NCBI GenBank assembly: GCA_026874595.1
Contig: CM049318.1
Span: 37,779,956-37,843,955, forward strand
Reading direction: 5' to 3'
DNA length: 64,000 nucleotides
Source: Sipunculus nudus
Taxonomy: Eukaryota > Annelida > Sipuncula > Golfingiida > Sipunculidae
The notes under the pieces: model-generated
The model's input: only the letters and a program-made list of their open reading frames with translations
Database searches by the model: none
What the model was told of the DNA's origin: nothing
Shown here: positions 48,785 through 61,132 of the stretch, one piece after another
How positions within the stretch are numbered: the first letter of the stretch is position 1
Layout: each line of letters begins with the position of its first letter
Translations under genes and position numbers: made by a program

Positions 48785-50790
48785 CTGGAAAACACAAAGA
48801 CACAAATTAACACTGAGCTAGCACAGTCCTCTGTATACCACATTTCCCATGTCCTGTTCAAGTATCACTTGTTGAAAAACAAATTTGATAAAAATCCTCC
48901 ATCAGATTTAATGCCAATGGCAGTTCTCGGCTTCAAGAAGTATGTATGTACAGACAAACTAAAAATTTATCCTGTTCACCCTCATCAAGATCAACTCTAA
49001 ACTTTGTCTTCCAAGACTTGCTGGTTCACTATTGGACACACATACAGGAGAAGGGAAAATTATGATACAATATACAGTCTTTGTCAAACTTCACTTCTAA
49101 AGGTAATTTAGCTTATTAGGGTAAACCATTTCTGTGTGCCATATATGAAAATTCTGAAAAAGGGGCAGAAATCAGAAGATGTCCACATTGGCGGTGCATC
49201 AATATATGGAAGTAGGCCTTATATTTTCAGTACAAGCTAGCTTGGTAGGCCTTAAATAAATTTTGCCCTGTAAAAGTTAATCCTATGCTCCATAAGCAGC
49301 TGTTACTCTATGCTCAACTATTAGCTACACCACTCGCATTAAACCGCAGTTGCCGGTTAGATTTGGCCACCAGGCAGTGCTGTCTCTGTGTAATTCCCCT
49401 GCGTTATATTTGACCAATCACACTGCAGGTATCACCAGCACAAGAGGATGCTCTTCGAGGTACTGGTCACCATGTACTGCAGTGGAAAGTGATTGGTGGC
49501 ACAGACTTTTTCCACCCCCCCAGTTGGAATACACATGATGCAATCGTTAACTTTCAACACAGTCTCTATACTGACTTGCTGGTGTGTCCTGAGTTCAATT
49601 ATCCCCCACTGTTTGCATATTTCACCTCTTGCCGTGCTACACAGGCCTAGCCAAGTTTGTTTACATGCTAAGCCAATCAGATTTCTTCAACCAGTTCTGC
49701 AGATTTGTTTAAACGCAGAGCCAATCAGATTTTACTGCCTGCCTGTTTGGCACCTTGCCAAACCTGAAGAGTCCTGCTATTTCTCATAGCATGTGAGTGG
49801 AAGGTCACCAGGAGGTCATGTGCTGTGTTCAGAGCGTAAGTTAATCCTTGATTAATGTCTTCACATGTACAGTTGTATTAGCTGTCCTCTTTTAAAATCT
49901 TTAAGTCAGGAAAGTACTTCATTTAAGTTCACCATTGAATATTGTAAAACACTGTATTTACTTATTGTAAACGCTGTATTTGCTTAAATAGGTAAATAAG
50001 TGTACTTTTTCAGGAGGGCCTGTAATTCTGCTTAATGTAGGTATCAATGGCATGTCACATCATTTCCAAAAGATCTTCTTCCCTGCAAAGGTGGCAGACA
50101 TGGGAAGTAGCATGTACAAAATAATACAGCAGGTCACTGCAGTTTGTGGGAGTCAGTCAATTATGCGTTTGAGCAAAAAGGTCAATGATCAACTAATAAC
50201 AGGCTTAGCCAAATACTCTGTCTACCTGCACACTGGACATACTTTTCACAGTCTGTTTCCACTGATAATTGCATGGCTAGTCCTCTAGACCCCCTTATTA
50301 CTGTACCAGACAACTGAACGCTATGTGTTTGTGATTTTAGCTTTAGTCAGTCAGTACAGAATGTGGTCAGTGTGTGTCATAAGTGAACTACATTAGCTGA
50401 CAAATAACAGTTGTAGGTGTATTCCTGTAGGCCAGCAGAATGCTAGTCATCTAAGGTGAAAATAACAACCTACATACCCAAGTTATATGAATGAGAAAGT
50501 ACCGTGGCCTATTACTTTGGTAAAGCAGGTCACAAAGATCCTTCTCTCAATTGCACTGAAGCACCTGCTACCTAATACATCTGAATGCCACATAGGGTAT
50601 CCTGTGGTCAGTGAAATTAAAATATGTGACTTTTTTGACAATACGACTGCAGTGGTTATGTGAAAACTCCCTCTTCCCTCACTAGGTTGAAATGTTTACA
50701 ATTTTTATCACTCTGGCTAAAACTACACACTTTAACTAGAAATCTGCATTCTAGGGAATACTAGCTTTGTGTGTGTGTGTGGGGGGGGGG
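48785..50790. other. Flank or 5' intron of cobl, nothing recognised
   Basis: Open frames at 49350-49790 and 50052-50288 (plus) read through repeats of AGCCAATCAGATTT and show no domain. A GT-run and G-run lie at about 50768-50795. No exon supported. Confidence 0.4.
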
Positions 50791-50792
50791 GG

Positions 50793-51060
50793 GGGTCCCT
50801 ATTGTGGGATGCTCCCAAAAATGTATTTGCATTCACTTATTAAGCCCATATTCCAAGGATCAGTAGTGCATAAGTGACTGTACATTTGTGAATATTGTTT
50901 GATGACGTTCCTGAAACCTGATCATGTTTCAGATCAACACCAAAATCTAATCTAATCTTCACTGGGCCATTCCCAGAATGCCCTAAAATTTCATGAGATT
51001 CCATTCATGACTGTGTGAGATATATTGTGAACAAACACAAACACACACATGAACAGGGAC
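50793..51060 (+). mobile_element. ~270-300-bp MITE-like repeat, copy 2 of 3
   Basis: Blocks GGGATGCTCC, TTCACTTATTAAGCCCATAT, AAGTGACTGTACATTTGTGA, TTCATGAGATTCCATTCATG, ACTGTGTGAG and ATATTGTGAACA align with 8690-8960 in the same orientation and with 61133-61433 inverted. Confidence 0.65.
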
Positions 51061-51649
51061 AAACACATACCAACCTCCTAGGAAGCAATAAAACCCTCTA
51101 AGTGTTAAATAGGCATCAACTGTTGCACAAACAGTCTTCAATTTTCTTTTCAGATTATAGTCATATTTTATATTTACAATGGGAAATTAATATATAACTC
51201 TTGCCTACTGACTCACTCAGACCAATGACTCAATAAATAAATGCATCTAAGTTTCTATTCTAACTCATTTTGTAACAAAATATAAGTTCTTTTCTGATCA
51301 ATATGGTTTATAACAAGTGACCCATGGGTCATGACGCTCAGCTGACTGGGAAGAGATTCACAAAAGGAAATTTTATCATCAGAATGGTAGATACCCATTC
51401 AACTGAAGCATCAAACAGATTAACCAACAGGCCAAGATTTAGTCTGTATTTATATATCTGAAAAATAGAGATAAAATGTGTAAACTTTAAAAACTAGAAT
51501 ATGGGTAGCCGACAAGTGACTACGTGTATCTGCCAAAATCAGAGTGAAGTGAGGCATGGATTGAGTGGCAAGGGGAAACAGAGTGAGGTATGTTGCATAT
51601 TAGCATGGATGTCTGCAGCCTAAATGTGTATGTAGGTTGTGCAACCTAC

Positions 51650-52960
51650 CACAAATCCAGAAAGCTGTCCAAGTTGTATACATATGCAAAATTTTAGGCA
51701 GAAAAGTCAAACCACTACATGGATATGAGTGATTTTAGCCCATGGCAGACAAACAGACAGACGCTGTGCAAAACTGGTTGCAGTTTTGTGAATGATAAAG
51801 ACCTATGTGAGATCTAAACACAAGCACAATTTTGACCCAATCGGTCAAATGGTTCCTGAGATATTAGCTTGGATGTGTGCAGCGTTAACTAGAATGTAGG
51901 TGGCGCCACCTGTCATAAAATCAAGAAAGCTATCCAGGATGTATAAACCTGCAAAATTTTAGGCAGTTATGTCAAACCACTACAGAGAAATGAGTGATTT
52001 TAGGCCACGGCAGACCAACAGACAGACGCTGTGCAAAATGTGCAAAAATGGTTGCAGGTGGCCCCTCCAGTTTTGTGTATGATAAAGACCTATGTGAGAT
52101 CTATACACATGCAAAATTTTGGCCCAATCGTTCAAACGGTTCCCGAGATATGAGCTTGGATGTCTGCAGCATAAACTAGAATAAAGGTGGCGCCACCTGT
52201 CATAAAATCAAGAAAGCTATCCAGGATGTATAAAACTGCAAAATTTTAGGCAGATATGTCAAACCACTGGCAAGATGTGAGTGACTTTATTGCACGGCAG
52301 ACAAACAGACAGACGCTGTGCAAAAATGGTTGCAGGTGGTGCCACCAGTTTTGTGTATGATAAAGAGCTATGTTAGATCTATACACATGCAAAATTTTGG
52401 CCCGATCGGTCAAACGGTTCCCGAGATATGAGCTTGGATGTCATCAGCGTGAACGTGAATGTAGGTGGTGCCACCTGTCATAAAATCAAGAAAGCTATCC
52501 AGGATGTATAAAACTGCAAAATTTTAGGCAGATATGTCAAACCACTGCCGAGATATGAGTGACATTATTGCACGGCAGACAAACAGACAGACGCTGTGCA
52601 AAAATGGTTGCAGGTGGCGCCACCAGTTTAGCGTATGATAAAGAGCTATGTTAGATCTATATAAATGCAAAATTTTGGCCCGATCGGTCAAACGGTTCCC
52701 AAAATATGAGCTTGGATGTCATCAGCGTGAATGAGAATGTAGGTAGCGCCACCTGTCATAAAATCAAGAAAGCTATCCAGGGTGTATACGCATGCCGAAT
52801 TTCAGGTGAATTAGTCAATTCACTGCAGAGGTATGAGTGATTTTAACCAAAGGCAGATGAAACATGGTTACAGGTGGTGCCACCATTTTTTGTGTATGCT
52901 ATAGAGCTATCCAAGGGCTACATAAGTATAAATTTTATTTCCTTATCAGTCAAACGGTTC
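51650..52960 (+). repeat. Tandem array A, ~265-287-bp unit
   Basis: The anchor GGCAGAC(A/C)AACAGACAGACG recurs at about 51744, 52009, 52296 and 52574, with a degenerate fifth near 52850. Each unit has two GGTGG.GCCACC palindromes, GATAAAGA.CTATGT.AGATC, CAAAATTTTGGCC, GATCGGTCAAACGGTTCCCG, AGATATGAGCTTGGATGTC, AAAATCAAGAAAGCTATCCA and CAAAATTTTAGGCAGATATG. Units alternate between complete and slightly diverged copies; the last decays into array B. Confidence 0.9.
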
Positions 52961-53059
52961 CCGAGATATGAGCTTGGAAAGCTGATAAAATCAAGTCCCA
53001 GAGGAGCTCTCTGGAAACGAACGCGGCAACGGCGGAGGAACCCGGTCAAAAACATAGTA

Positions 53060-55375
53060 TCCACAAAACTTCGTTTTGGCGGGTACAAAAATACAGGTGG
53101 CTCCACCAGTCTGCAGAAACTAATAAAAACACTTACAAACATCAATATCCATGCAAAGAATCATGGTGATCTCCCCATTAGTTGTTCAGATACTTCAGCT
53201 TTTGTATCAAATTGTCCATTATTCTGAGGGATATTCGGAGTCCTATAGCTTGAAGGATATGGGTAACAGAGACCTAATTTTAAGTTTCCACAGGCACTTT
53301 TCATGGGCCTTCTTGCATGACAAGAATGAAGATTCTAGGTCCAGTTGTTGCGATTTGTACCCTTTTGACAGATAACCACATCTTTAAAGGTATCAAAAAA
53401 AGAGAAAAAAAATCGTAAAAATTTTTAAAAAATAGAGGTGGCGCACCCAGTCTGCAGAAACTGATGGAACAGGTCATGATCAATATGTATGCCGAAAATC
53501 ATGACCATCAGTGTTGTAGTTATTGAGATACTGCAGTTTTTGTATCAAATTTTCCATTATTCTGGGGGGGTAATTTGGAGCCATACAGCTTAAAGAATAT
53601 GGGTAACAGAGACCTAATTTAAGGTTTCCATGGAGACTTTTCATGGGTCTCCCTGTGTGTCAAGAATGAAGATCCTAGGTCAAGTTTTAATGATTTGTGC
53701 CCTTTTAACAGATGTTCATAACTTTAAAGGTCTCAAAAATAGAGAAAAAATTCGTAAAAAAAACCCGAACAAATACAGGTGGTGCCACCAGTCTGCAGAA
53801 ACTGATGAAACACTCCATAATCAATATCCATGAAAACAATTATGGTGATCTCTGCATTAGTTGTTCAGATACTTCAGCTTTTGTATCAAATTTTCCATTA
53901 TTCTGAGCTGTACTTTGGAGTGCCATAGCTCAAAGGATATGGGTAACAGAGACCTAATTTCAGGTGTCCATGGAGACTTATCATGGGTCTCCCTGTGTGT
54001 CAACAATGAAGATTCTAGGTCCAGTCCTTACGATTTGTACCCTGTTGACAGATAACTACATCCTGAAAGGTCTCGAAAATAGAGAAAAAAAAATTGTGAA
54101 AATTTGAAAAAATACAGGTGGCACCACCAGTCTGCAGGTACTGATGAAACACCTCTTGATCAATATGTATGCCAAAAATCATGACCATCAGTATTGTAGT
54201 TATTGAGAAGTTGCATTTTGTTTTTATCAAATTTTCCATTATTCTGGGGGGTTATTGGGAGCCCCCCATAGCTCAAAGGATATGGGTAACAGAGACCTTA
54301 TTTCAGGTTTCCATGCAGACTTTTTATGGACCTCTCAGTGTGTCAAGAATGAAGATTCTAGGTCCAGTCTTTATGATTTGTGCCCTGTTAACAGCTGTTC
54401 AATTTTTAAATTCGTAAAAAATCGAAAAAATCAGGTGGCGCCACCAGTCTGCAGGAAGTGATGGAACATCTCATGATCAATACGTATGCCAAAAATCATG
54501 ACCATCAGTCAAGTAGTTAATGAGATATTGAAGTTTTTGTATGAAATTTTTGACTTTTCTGGGGGGTACTTTGGGGCCCCATAGCTCGAAGGATATGGGT
54601 AACAGATCTAATTTATGGTTTCCACGGAGACTTTTAATAGGTTTCTCAGTGTGTTGAGAATGAAGATTCTAGGTCCAGCGGTTAAGATTTGTGCCACGTT
54701 AACAGATGACAGCATCTTTAAACGTCTCAAAAATAGAGGAAAAAATTGTAAAAAAATCGAAAAATACAGGTGGCGCCACCAGTCTGCAGGAACTTATGGA
54801 ACATCTCATGATCAATATGTATGCCAAAAATCATGACCATCAGTGTTGTAGTTATTGAGATATTGAAGTTTTTGTATGAAATTTTTTACTATTCTGGGGG
54901 GGTACTTTGGGGCCCCATAGCTCGAAGGATATGGGTAACAGAGACCTAATTTCTGGTTTCCAAGGAGATTTTTCATGGACCTCTCAGTGTATCAAGAATT
55001 AAGATTCTAGGTCTAGGCTTTACGATTTGTGCCTTGTTAACAGATGTTCACATTTTTAAAGGTCTCAAAAATAGAGAAAAAAATTTGTAAAAAATCGAAA
55101 AATACAGGTGGTGCCACCAGTCTGCAGGAAGTGATGGAACATCTCATGATCAATATGTATGCCAAAAATCATGACCATCAGTCAAGTAGTTAATGAGATA
55201 TTGAAGTTTTTGTATGAAATTTTTTACTTTTCTGGGGGGTACTTTGGGGCCCCATAGCTCGAAGGATATGGGTAACAGAGACCTAATTTCTGGTTTCCAA
55301 GGAGATTTTTCATGGACCTCTCAGAATCCCAAGTTACAAGGTTCTAGGTTCAGCGGTTACGATTTGTGCCTGGTT
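53060..55375 (+). repeat. Tandem array B, ~317-342-bp unit, seven copies
   Basis: The anchor CACCAGTCTGCAG (with small changes) occurs at about 53104, 53444, 53786, 54125, 54442, 54777 and 55115. Each unit carries CATAGCTCGAAGGATATGGG, TAACAGAGACCTAATTTC, GGTTTCCAAGGAGA, AAGATTCTAGGTCCAG, ATTTGTGCCCTGTTAACAGA, GTCTCAAAAATAGAG, the palindrome GGTGGCGCCACC and GTATGCCAAAAATCATGACC. The last three copies are most alike. Diverged relatives are found in element 1 and at 6985-7275. Confidence 0.92.
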
Positions 55376-55447
55376 AACGGACGGACAGACGGACAGACGG
55401 ACAGACGGACGACGGACAAAGAGTGATCGCTATAGCTCAGATGACTT

Positions 55448-57889
55448 CAAAAAAGAGTCCCTACTGTCTAATTACCATGTTAAAAAGACAAAAGGGCTGA
55501 CCTGTAGTTCACCTAGAGTTGTAAATCATGTTTAATAATTTTTTTAAATACAACATTAATTCATCAAGATCAAAGTGTTTCTCTTCATCTAGGTATTGAT
55601 ATTGCAGAAGCTTCCCTTTTTAACTCTGAAGTGTGGGTGAGATCAAATCAATCAAAAAATCTTCAATAAAACTAGGTCAACTTGACCTAATTTAGTGGAC
55701 ATGAATCACAAGTCTTTTTCATGGCAATTAAAAATTATAATCATGCTATACACTGTAGAAATATGTCTTGTTCCTGTACAATTACTCATCAGAATATGGT
55801 CATCCTGTCTCTAGCAGCTGACTTTAAATTGCCCAATAAAAAGTTAATAATAAATAATAATATATAGTATTTATAAAGCGCCAATTCTCCGTCACACACC
55901 CATACCCAGACACAATTTCATGGAAATCTACTCCCTGTGCCTTACCCAAGAAAATAATTATGCATATTAATTACCAAAAGCTTGCCAAAAGAGATATGTT
56001 TTTAAATTAGTGGTTAGTTTAGTATTTAATTAAGTTCACTCCAATACTCTTTCAGAACATACCTTTGTCAAAATTTGTCATTTATTAGCCCTCGTATTAA
56101 AATTGATGGCTATGGGTCAGTGTATCAAATCAGCTGAGCTGAGCAAACTGTGCCACTGAGAGCACTGCACAAAAGTTGAAAGGTAACAAAACCACAAGTA
56201 CCTGCTGATTACATGTTACATTCACCTGTCATAACAATACATCAATAATTCCTCAAACACTGGGCGTGCTGATCCACTGTCCTTACATAATACAAGCCAA
56301 TAATCTGTAGAAAATCTGTAGCTATGGGTGCACTATTTGCCAAGATGTAACATTAAACCTCACAGGGGTGGGCAGAGAAAACAGTTTTCTGGTCTGTGGT
56401 AAGCAAACTGGATTATAAGGGGTAACCCACATGTTAAGCCATATATTAATCCTCACAGAGGTAGGCAGCGAAAACATTTTCTGGTCTGCTGTGAGCTAAC
56501 TGGATTACAAGGGGCAGCCTACATATTTAGGCCGTATCGTCAACCCTTGATGAGGAAACCCATGGCCACAATCCATAAGCAATACCAACATACAGCCGCT
56601 AAATACTTGTCAATGGGGCCACATCCACTTCAGTATTCAGGTACACCTTACAGGTAACACTTGCACTCGTTACAGGTGTGTTACAAGTGTAACAGGTATG
56701 CTCCAATAAGCCTGTAGGTCCTCCAGAGTGACCTTGGCCAACTGAAGATCCAACTAACACAATTGTTTACTCTGCAGGTGGTCTTTAAATAGTAATTAAC
56801 TTAGCAGCCCAAACCACAATGAACTTACTCTAACACCTTCACTTTTACAGATTTGTACACTAGCACAAAATATTATACACTGAGTACCAACAAGTCAGTG
56901 TACACATAAAACAAACAGTAATATGACTTACCTGTTGTGGTTGGATATCAGTTGAATTTACACATACAGTAACAATAAGCTATTAATCTTGTATCTCCAT
57001 AGATTATCACAACATCCAATGAGGTCAATTGTTAGCGACAAGATTTCTGCCTAATTGAGTAGCATTCTGATTCCATATTAGGACCATGCTACTTACACAT
57101 ATGCGTCAGGTGAAACGCTATGTGAATTATGCGACAGAGAGACGAGCCCATTCTGTGTAGTCAGTCACTAACAATCAGTATGTGTACATTGTACAGGCAT
57201 TCATGCCGAGAGGAACGGGTGTCCAGGTCGTCCCCGACCAAGGATCAACCTGATCTAATCCACTTATTTGAGCGTCACTTAACTCACTACCTTCACACTG
57301 TCATCAAAATATTTACCTGTAGACGTCCTCTGATCATGTTCATTAACACCAGAGCACAGAAACAATGATCCTAAACCACCACAACCTGATAAAACTGAAA
57401 TTTTCTCAAATGAGAAAACAGAAAGTTTACATCATGAACTCATACTCTATTTATCTCCTGACTGCCTCAACCCAATTTACCTCACTTTTATAGGAGGTCT
57501 GACTGTGCCTGTGTTTGTACATGTACTCCAATTAAGGTAAAATATATTTTGCATTTTAAAACATCACCTGATGGATTTAAAAGTATTTATAATGAAAAAA
57601 AATAAGAAATACACATTAAATTTTGTCTTGTTTCATCTTACTATATATATATATTTTTGTCTTACCAGAACTGACCAATTAAACTGGTTCTTGTGGTTGG
57701 ACTGTCGCTTTGACAATACGTGTATTGGTTTGGTAAAAGGTCCCCTGATTTTTTAACAATCACTTGTGTATAATGAATGGATCTATAACAAAACAGCCAA
57801 TAGAATGAAGGCCCTCACTGTGCTGAAATCTGGGGAGTAAAGGGTGAACAAATATTTCATATTTAATTTACCCTGAGAATTCTAGTCTT
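55448..57889. other. Non-coding flank with a candidate minus-strand splice donor
   Basis: No coding exon supported. On the minus strand, CCACAACAG|GTAAGTC at about 56930 is a consensus donor. The upstream sequence has stops in the phase needed for the 48784 exon, so if used it would be a non-coding first exon. A direct pair of GTGGTAAGCAAACTGGATTA-like sequence lies at 56345-56530. Confidence 0.35.
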
Positions 57890-58200
57890 GTTAAGATTTT
57901 AGGAAGACCAAATCACTGTTGAGACCTACTTTGTTTGAAATTTTCAAGTGGACTTGTGTTGTAGTTTGAGAGCTGCAAACAGATCCAGACAGTCAGATAT
58001 ACATACATAAAGACAGACAAGACCCAAAAGCGATATCCTTGACCTTCCCCTTCAGGGGTGAGGGTAATAAGAAAATCCCCCTTGTTGCCCCACCTCTCTT
58101 TACAGAACTGGTTTCAGGAGTTGAGCTACACATGTCTGTGCAGGTACACATATCAGGCATTCTGTTCATTTTCAATGGAACACGTCCTCACTGAGGAGAG
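57890..58200 (+). repeat. Microsatellite-plus-hairpin repeat tail, related to the 46540 type
   Basis: ACATAAAGACAGACAAGACCC is followed by AAAGCGATATCCTTGACC and a small hairpin (CCCCTTCAGGGG). GCAGGTACACATATCAGGC (about 58140-58158) recurs inverted near 61567. The element limits are not determined. Confidence 0.4.
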
Positions 58201-61132
58201 GAACAGTACAACATACACATGACACGAGTTAATGATACTTAACAATCACAACCTGACTAATCATGTTTGGAATTTGCTGTAAAAGCATGTTCATTGACTG
58301 AAAGAAAGCAAACCATCAATGATCAATTATTAAACAATTATTTAAGGTTCCTTTTATTTTACACTGAAATTTGCTTAAAATTATACATAAAACATTTACT
58401 AATACAGTCTGACCTGTGCATTATTTTGAAAGTGAAAGGCCAAGGCAACGGCCAAGTAGTATACACCTGTTCGCTGCACTATGTTCAGTTTTGATGCTGT
58501 TTGCTTCTTTATGTCCCTTCTTTCTTATATCTCTGACTTGATTAAAATTTTCTTTTGGGTCCAGCACTACCCACTATTACTACTATATGCAAATTTTAGA
58601 TTATGCCAGGTTTCCTGGTGTAAATGTTGGGCGAGATCTGGACCAAGCTTGACACCCAAAGACTAACACAAAAGTTTACTGCAGTTTAAATGGTCATTTT
58701 AATTTTCCTGGTACAGTGTAATTATTTGATGAAATGTGGTGTGAGCCAGATTCAGTTAGGCTGAGCCAGATCTTTATTGTGTTAATGGGGCTTTTATTGT
58801 CATCATTATCTAAGTTCTCTGGCTGGTATCTTATCATACAGTTCATGATAAGATGTAGAGTTGGACAGATCACTGATGGTGACCTTAGTTCTTAATTGCA
58901 CAGGTAGCATTAATCACATGAAAATGATGTCAAAGGACCAAATCCCCTGCCAAGCTGAATAATGAGTAATGTGCATTTCAGCTTAAAAATGGAATCTGAA
59001 ATTTTTTAAAACTTAACATGGAGAAGAATTTCTTATTTTTTTTCAAGACACACCCTCTTTAACTCAAATAAGGGACAGATGGATGAAACAGGAACATGGG
59101 GAAAAATTGTGAGCTTAGCCAAAATAGAGTATTATGTAAAACTGAAAAGAGTATTCAAAGTCCAAGAAATTCTGACCAAGAACTCAACACCAAATTTTGG
59201 ACTCAAGTTCTCAGATATGGATGTGTGTAAAATACAAAATAAGAAGGAGTCTGTATTTAAGATAAACACCTAATGACAGTGGGTGTCACATGTTTAAAAT
59301 TTGGAGCTGGATGAACAATGTGGTAAGATTCTCTCATTGGTCAATTCTTTGCTCTCTGCCAGCCTTGGTGGCGGAACCAAGAGAATCTTGCTATACAAAG
59401 CAGCAGTTTAAACAAAGGAGATCTGAGACGACTTCAGTGTATAACCACTGCTTGAGGAGCAAAAATTTAAGAATACCTCTCCTCAAAATACCATTGATTT
59501 CCTTCATTAACTTTTTGAGATATTCATAGGTTAATTAATGATGACCTAAATTCACACCTAGGGGTATAGAAGAGGGGCAATTATGGTGTTAGGGTATAGA
59601 TCTGTACCTATAAACAGGATAATTTATACAGATGTTTTTCACAATTCATATGCTCTCCTTCCCTGGACAAAGGTCCTTCCCCATATTTTAAACCCCTACA
59701 TAAACCACTGTCTTTAGCCATAAAATTTTATCCGTTCTTCATTGATCACATATTCATACAGGTATATGAATTAAATTCAGATCACTTTTGGTTACATATG
59801 TATTACCTCAGATATACTGTAGTATTTCCTCAGTTATACTGTACATCTACTGACTGTTCCTAGTAATTACTCATCCAAACTCTCAAGATTATATTTTAAA
59901 TTTTACTTGTATACAGTATACATACCTTATACTCAATGAAAAAAACAAAGTATAACATACCAGGTTACTCACAGGAGACCATGCAAAGACATGTTTTCAT
60001 CATATAAAAGTTAATACAATGCAACATGTGGGTAAAGTTGATACAGGCTTCCTGCTGGCCGATCATGTTACAATATTAATTAAACCTGCAAGTTTTAAGG
60101 GTCACCAGCAATTGTAACAGTACACCACAGAAAAGTTATGTATAATTAATAACATGGCTTGATACAGCTAGAGAACAAGTTGTGAATATGAATCACCATG
60201 TGGTGAACATGAAGTAACATTCTTAGATGGGCACATGCATACACATGTACACAAACACACACACAGAAGCATGAAATGTTTAATAAAAGCCCTGCTGAAA
60301 AATATCATTTTGAAAAGAACTGCTTCAGTCAAGCAGAAACCCAAATAATGTTCAACCAAACAGAAAGAGTGAAGTCCATTTACCTAGTCAACCACTGTAT
60401 CATCCAAGTACTGCACTTTGACACACAACTTAATCAAATCAAATAAATTGTAAATGATCTTTTCTTTGAGTGCTCAAAATAAATTATGTCACAGTGACAC
60501 AGTTTTAGGTTTTCCAAACCCTATCTGCTTGTCATATTAGTAGTGTCCAATCAATATTCATTAAAGCTGCCCTACTGCAACAGATAGCAGGAAAAAGGCC
60601 ATGCCCATATATATATATATGGCTCATATGACTTTCAGTTTCCTGGGCTATGATACTGTTTTATATTTCCTTTTTACCTCAAGGATTAATATGAAGATGG
60701 GAATGTTACAACAATGTAAGTGTGAGTCACCGCAATAAATAAAACATGTTAATGTACACAACCAATGTAGTCTTTGTCTTCACACTGGGAAGCTCCCACA
60801 TACAGTGCCACCTGTTGTGAAAGTTCCACACTTACAACACCTGACCAGAAACCATGGAAATAGCTGACACATCAATAATGCCAACCTTGCTATGACATAC
60901 AACAAGAAAAAGGGTTGCTTAATACAATATAATACAGCAAATCTGGCAAAGCTTTGCTGAGTGCAAATATGTTACCTTAAATTAGTAGCAGTTTTCCTCA
61001 TGATTACACTGATATTGCATGGACATACTCTCACTTGGCCACTCAACTGCTTGAAGCTGCATATTTTGAGGAATTCTGCATGAGTTATTGTTACAAACAA
61101 CATCTGTGATGAGGCTCTCTAATAGTATAGTT
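58201..61132. other. AT-rich non-coding DNA, nothing recognised
   Basis: Open frames under 80 codons without recognisable content. A short ATATAT run lies at about 60608 and an ACAC run at about 60255. Confidence 0.45.

Larger units (their letters stand above)
51313..55447 (+). mobile_element. Repeat-cored hairpin-ended element 3 with two tandem arrays
   Basis: The 5' end (51313-51345) has ACAAG, the perfect 14-bp palindrome TGACCCATGGGTCA (51318-51331), then CGCTCAGCTGAC. Two different arrays follow: array A (about 51650-52960) and array B (about 53060-55375). The 3' part has ACGGACAGACGGACAGACGG repeats (55378-55418), AAAGAGTGATCGCTATAGCT and CAGATGACTTC. Here the right arm of the terminal hairpin (AGTCAGCTGAGC in elements 1 and 2) is missing, so the 3' end is truncated or diverged. 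No coding capacity. It lies upstream of the first identified cobl exon. Confidence 0.75.

Noticed and set aside
57993-58175. 60-codon minus-strand open frame as a 5' cobl exon
   Set aside because: It lies in a microsatellite-plus-hairpin repeat, and neither sequence nor phase supports joining to 48784.
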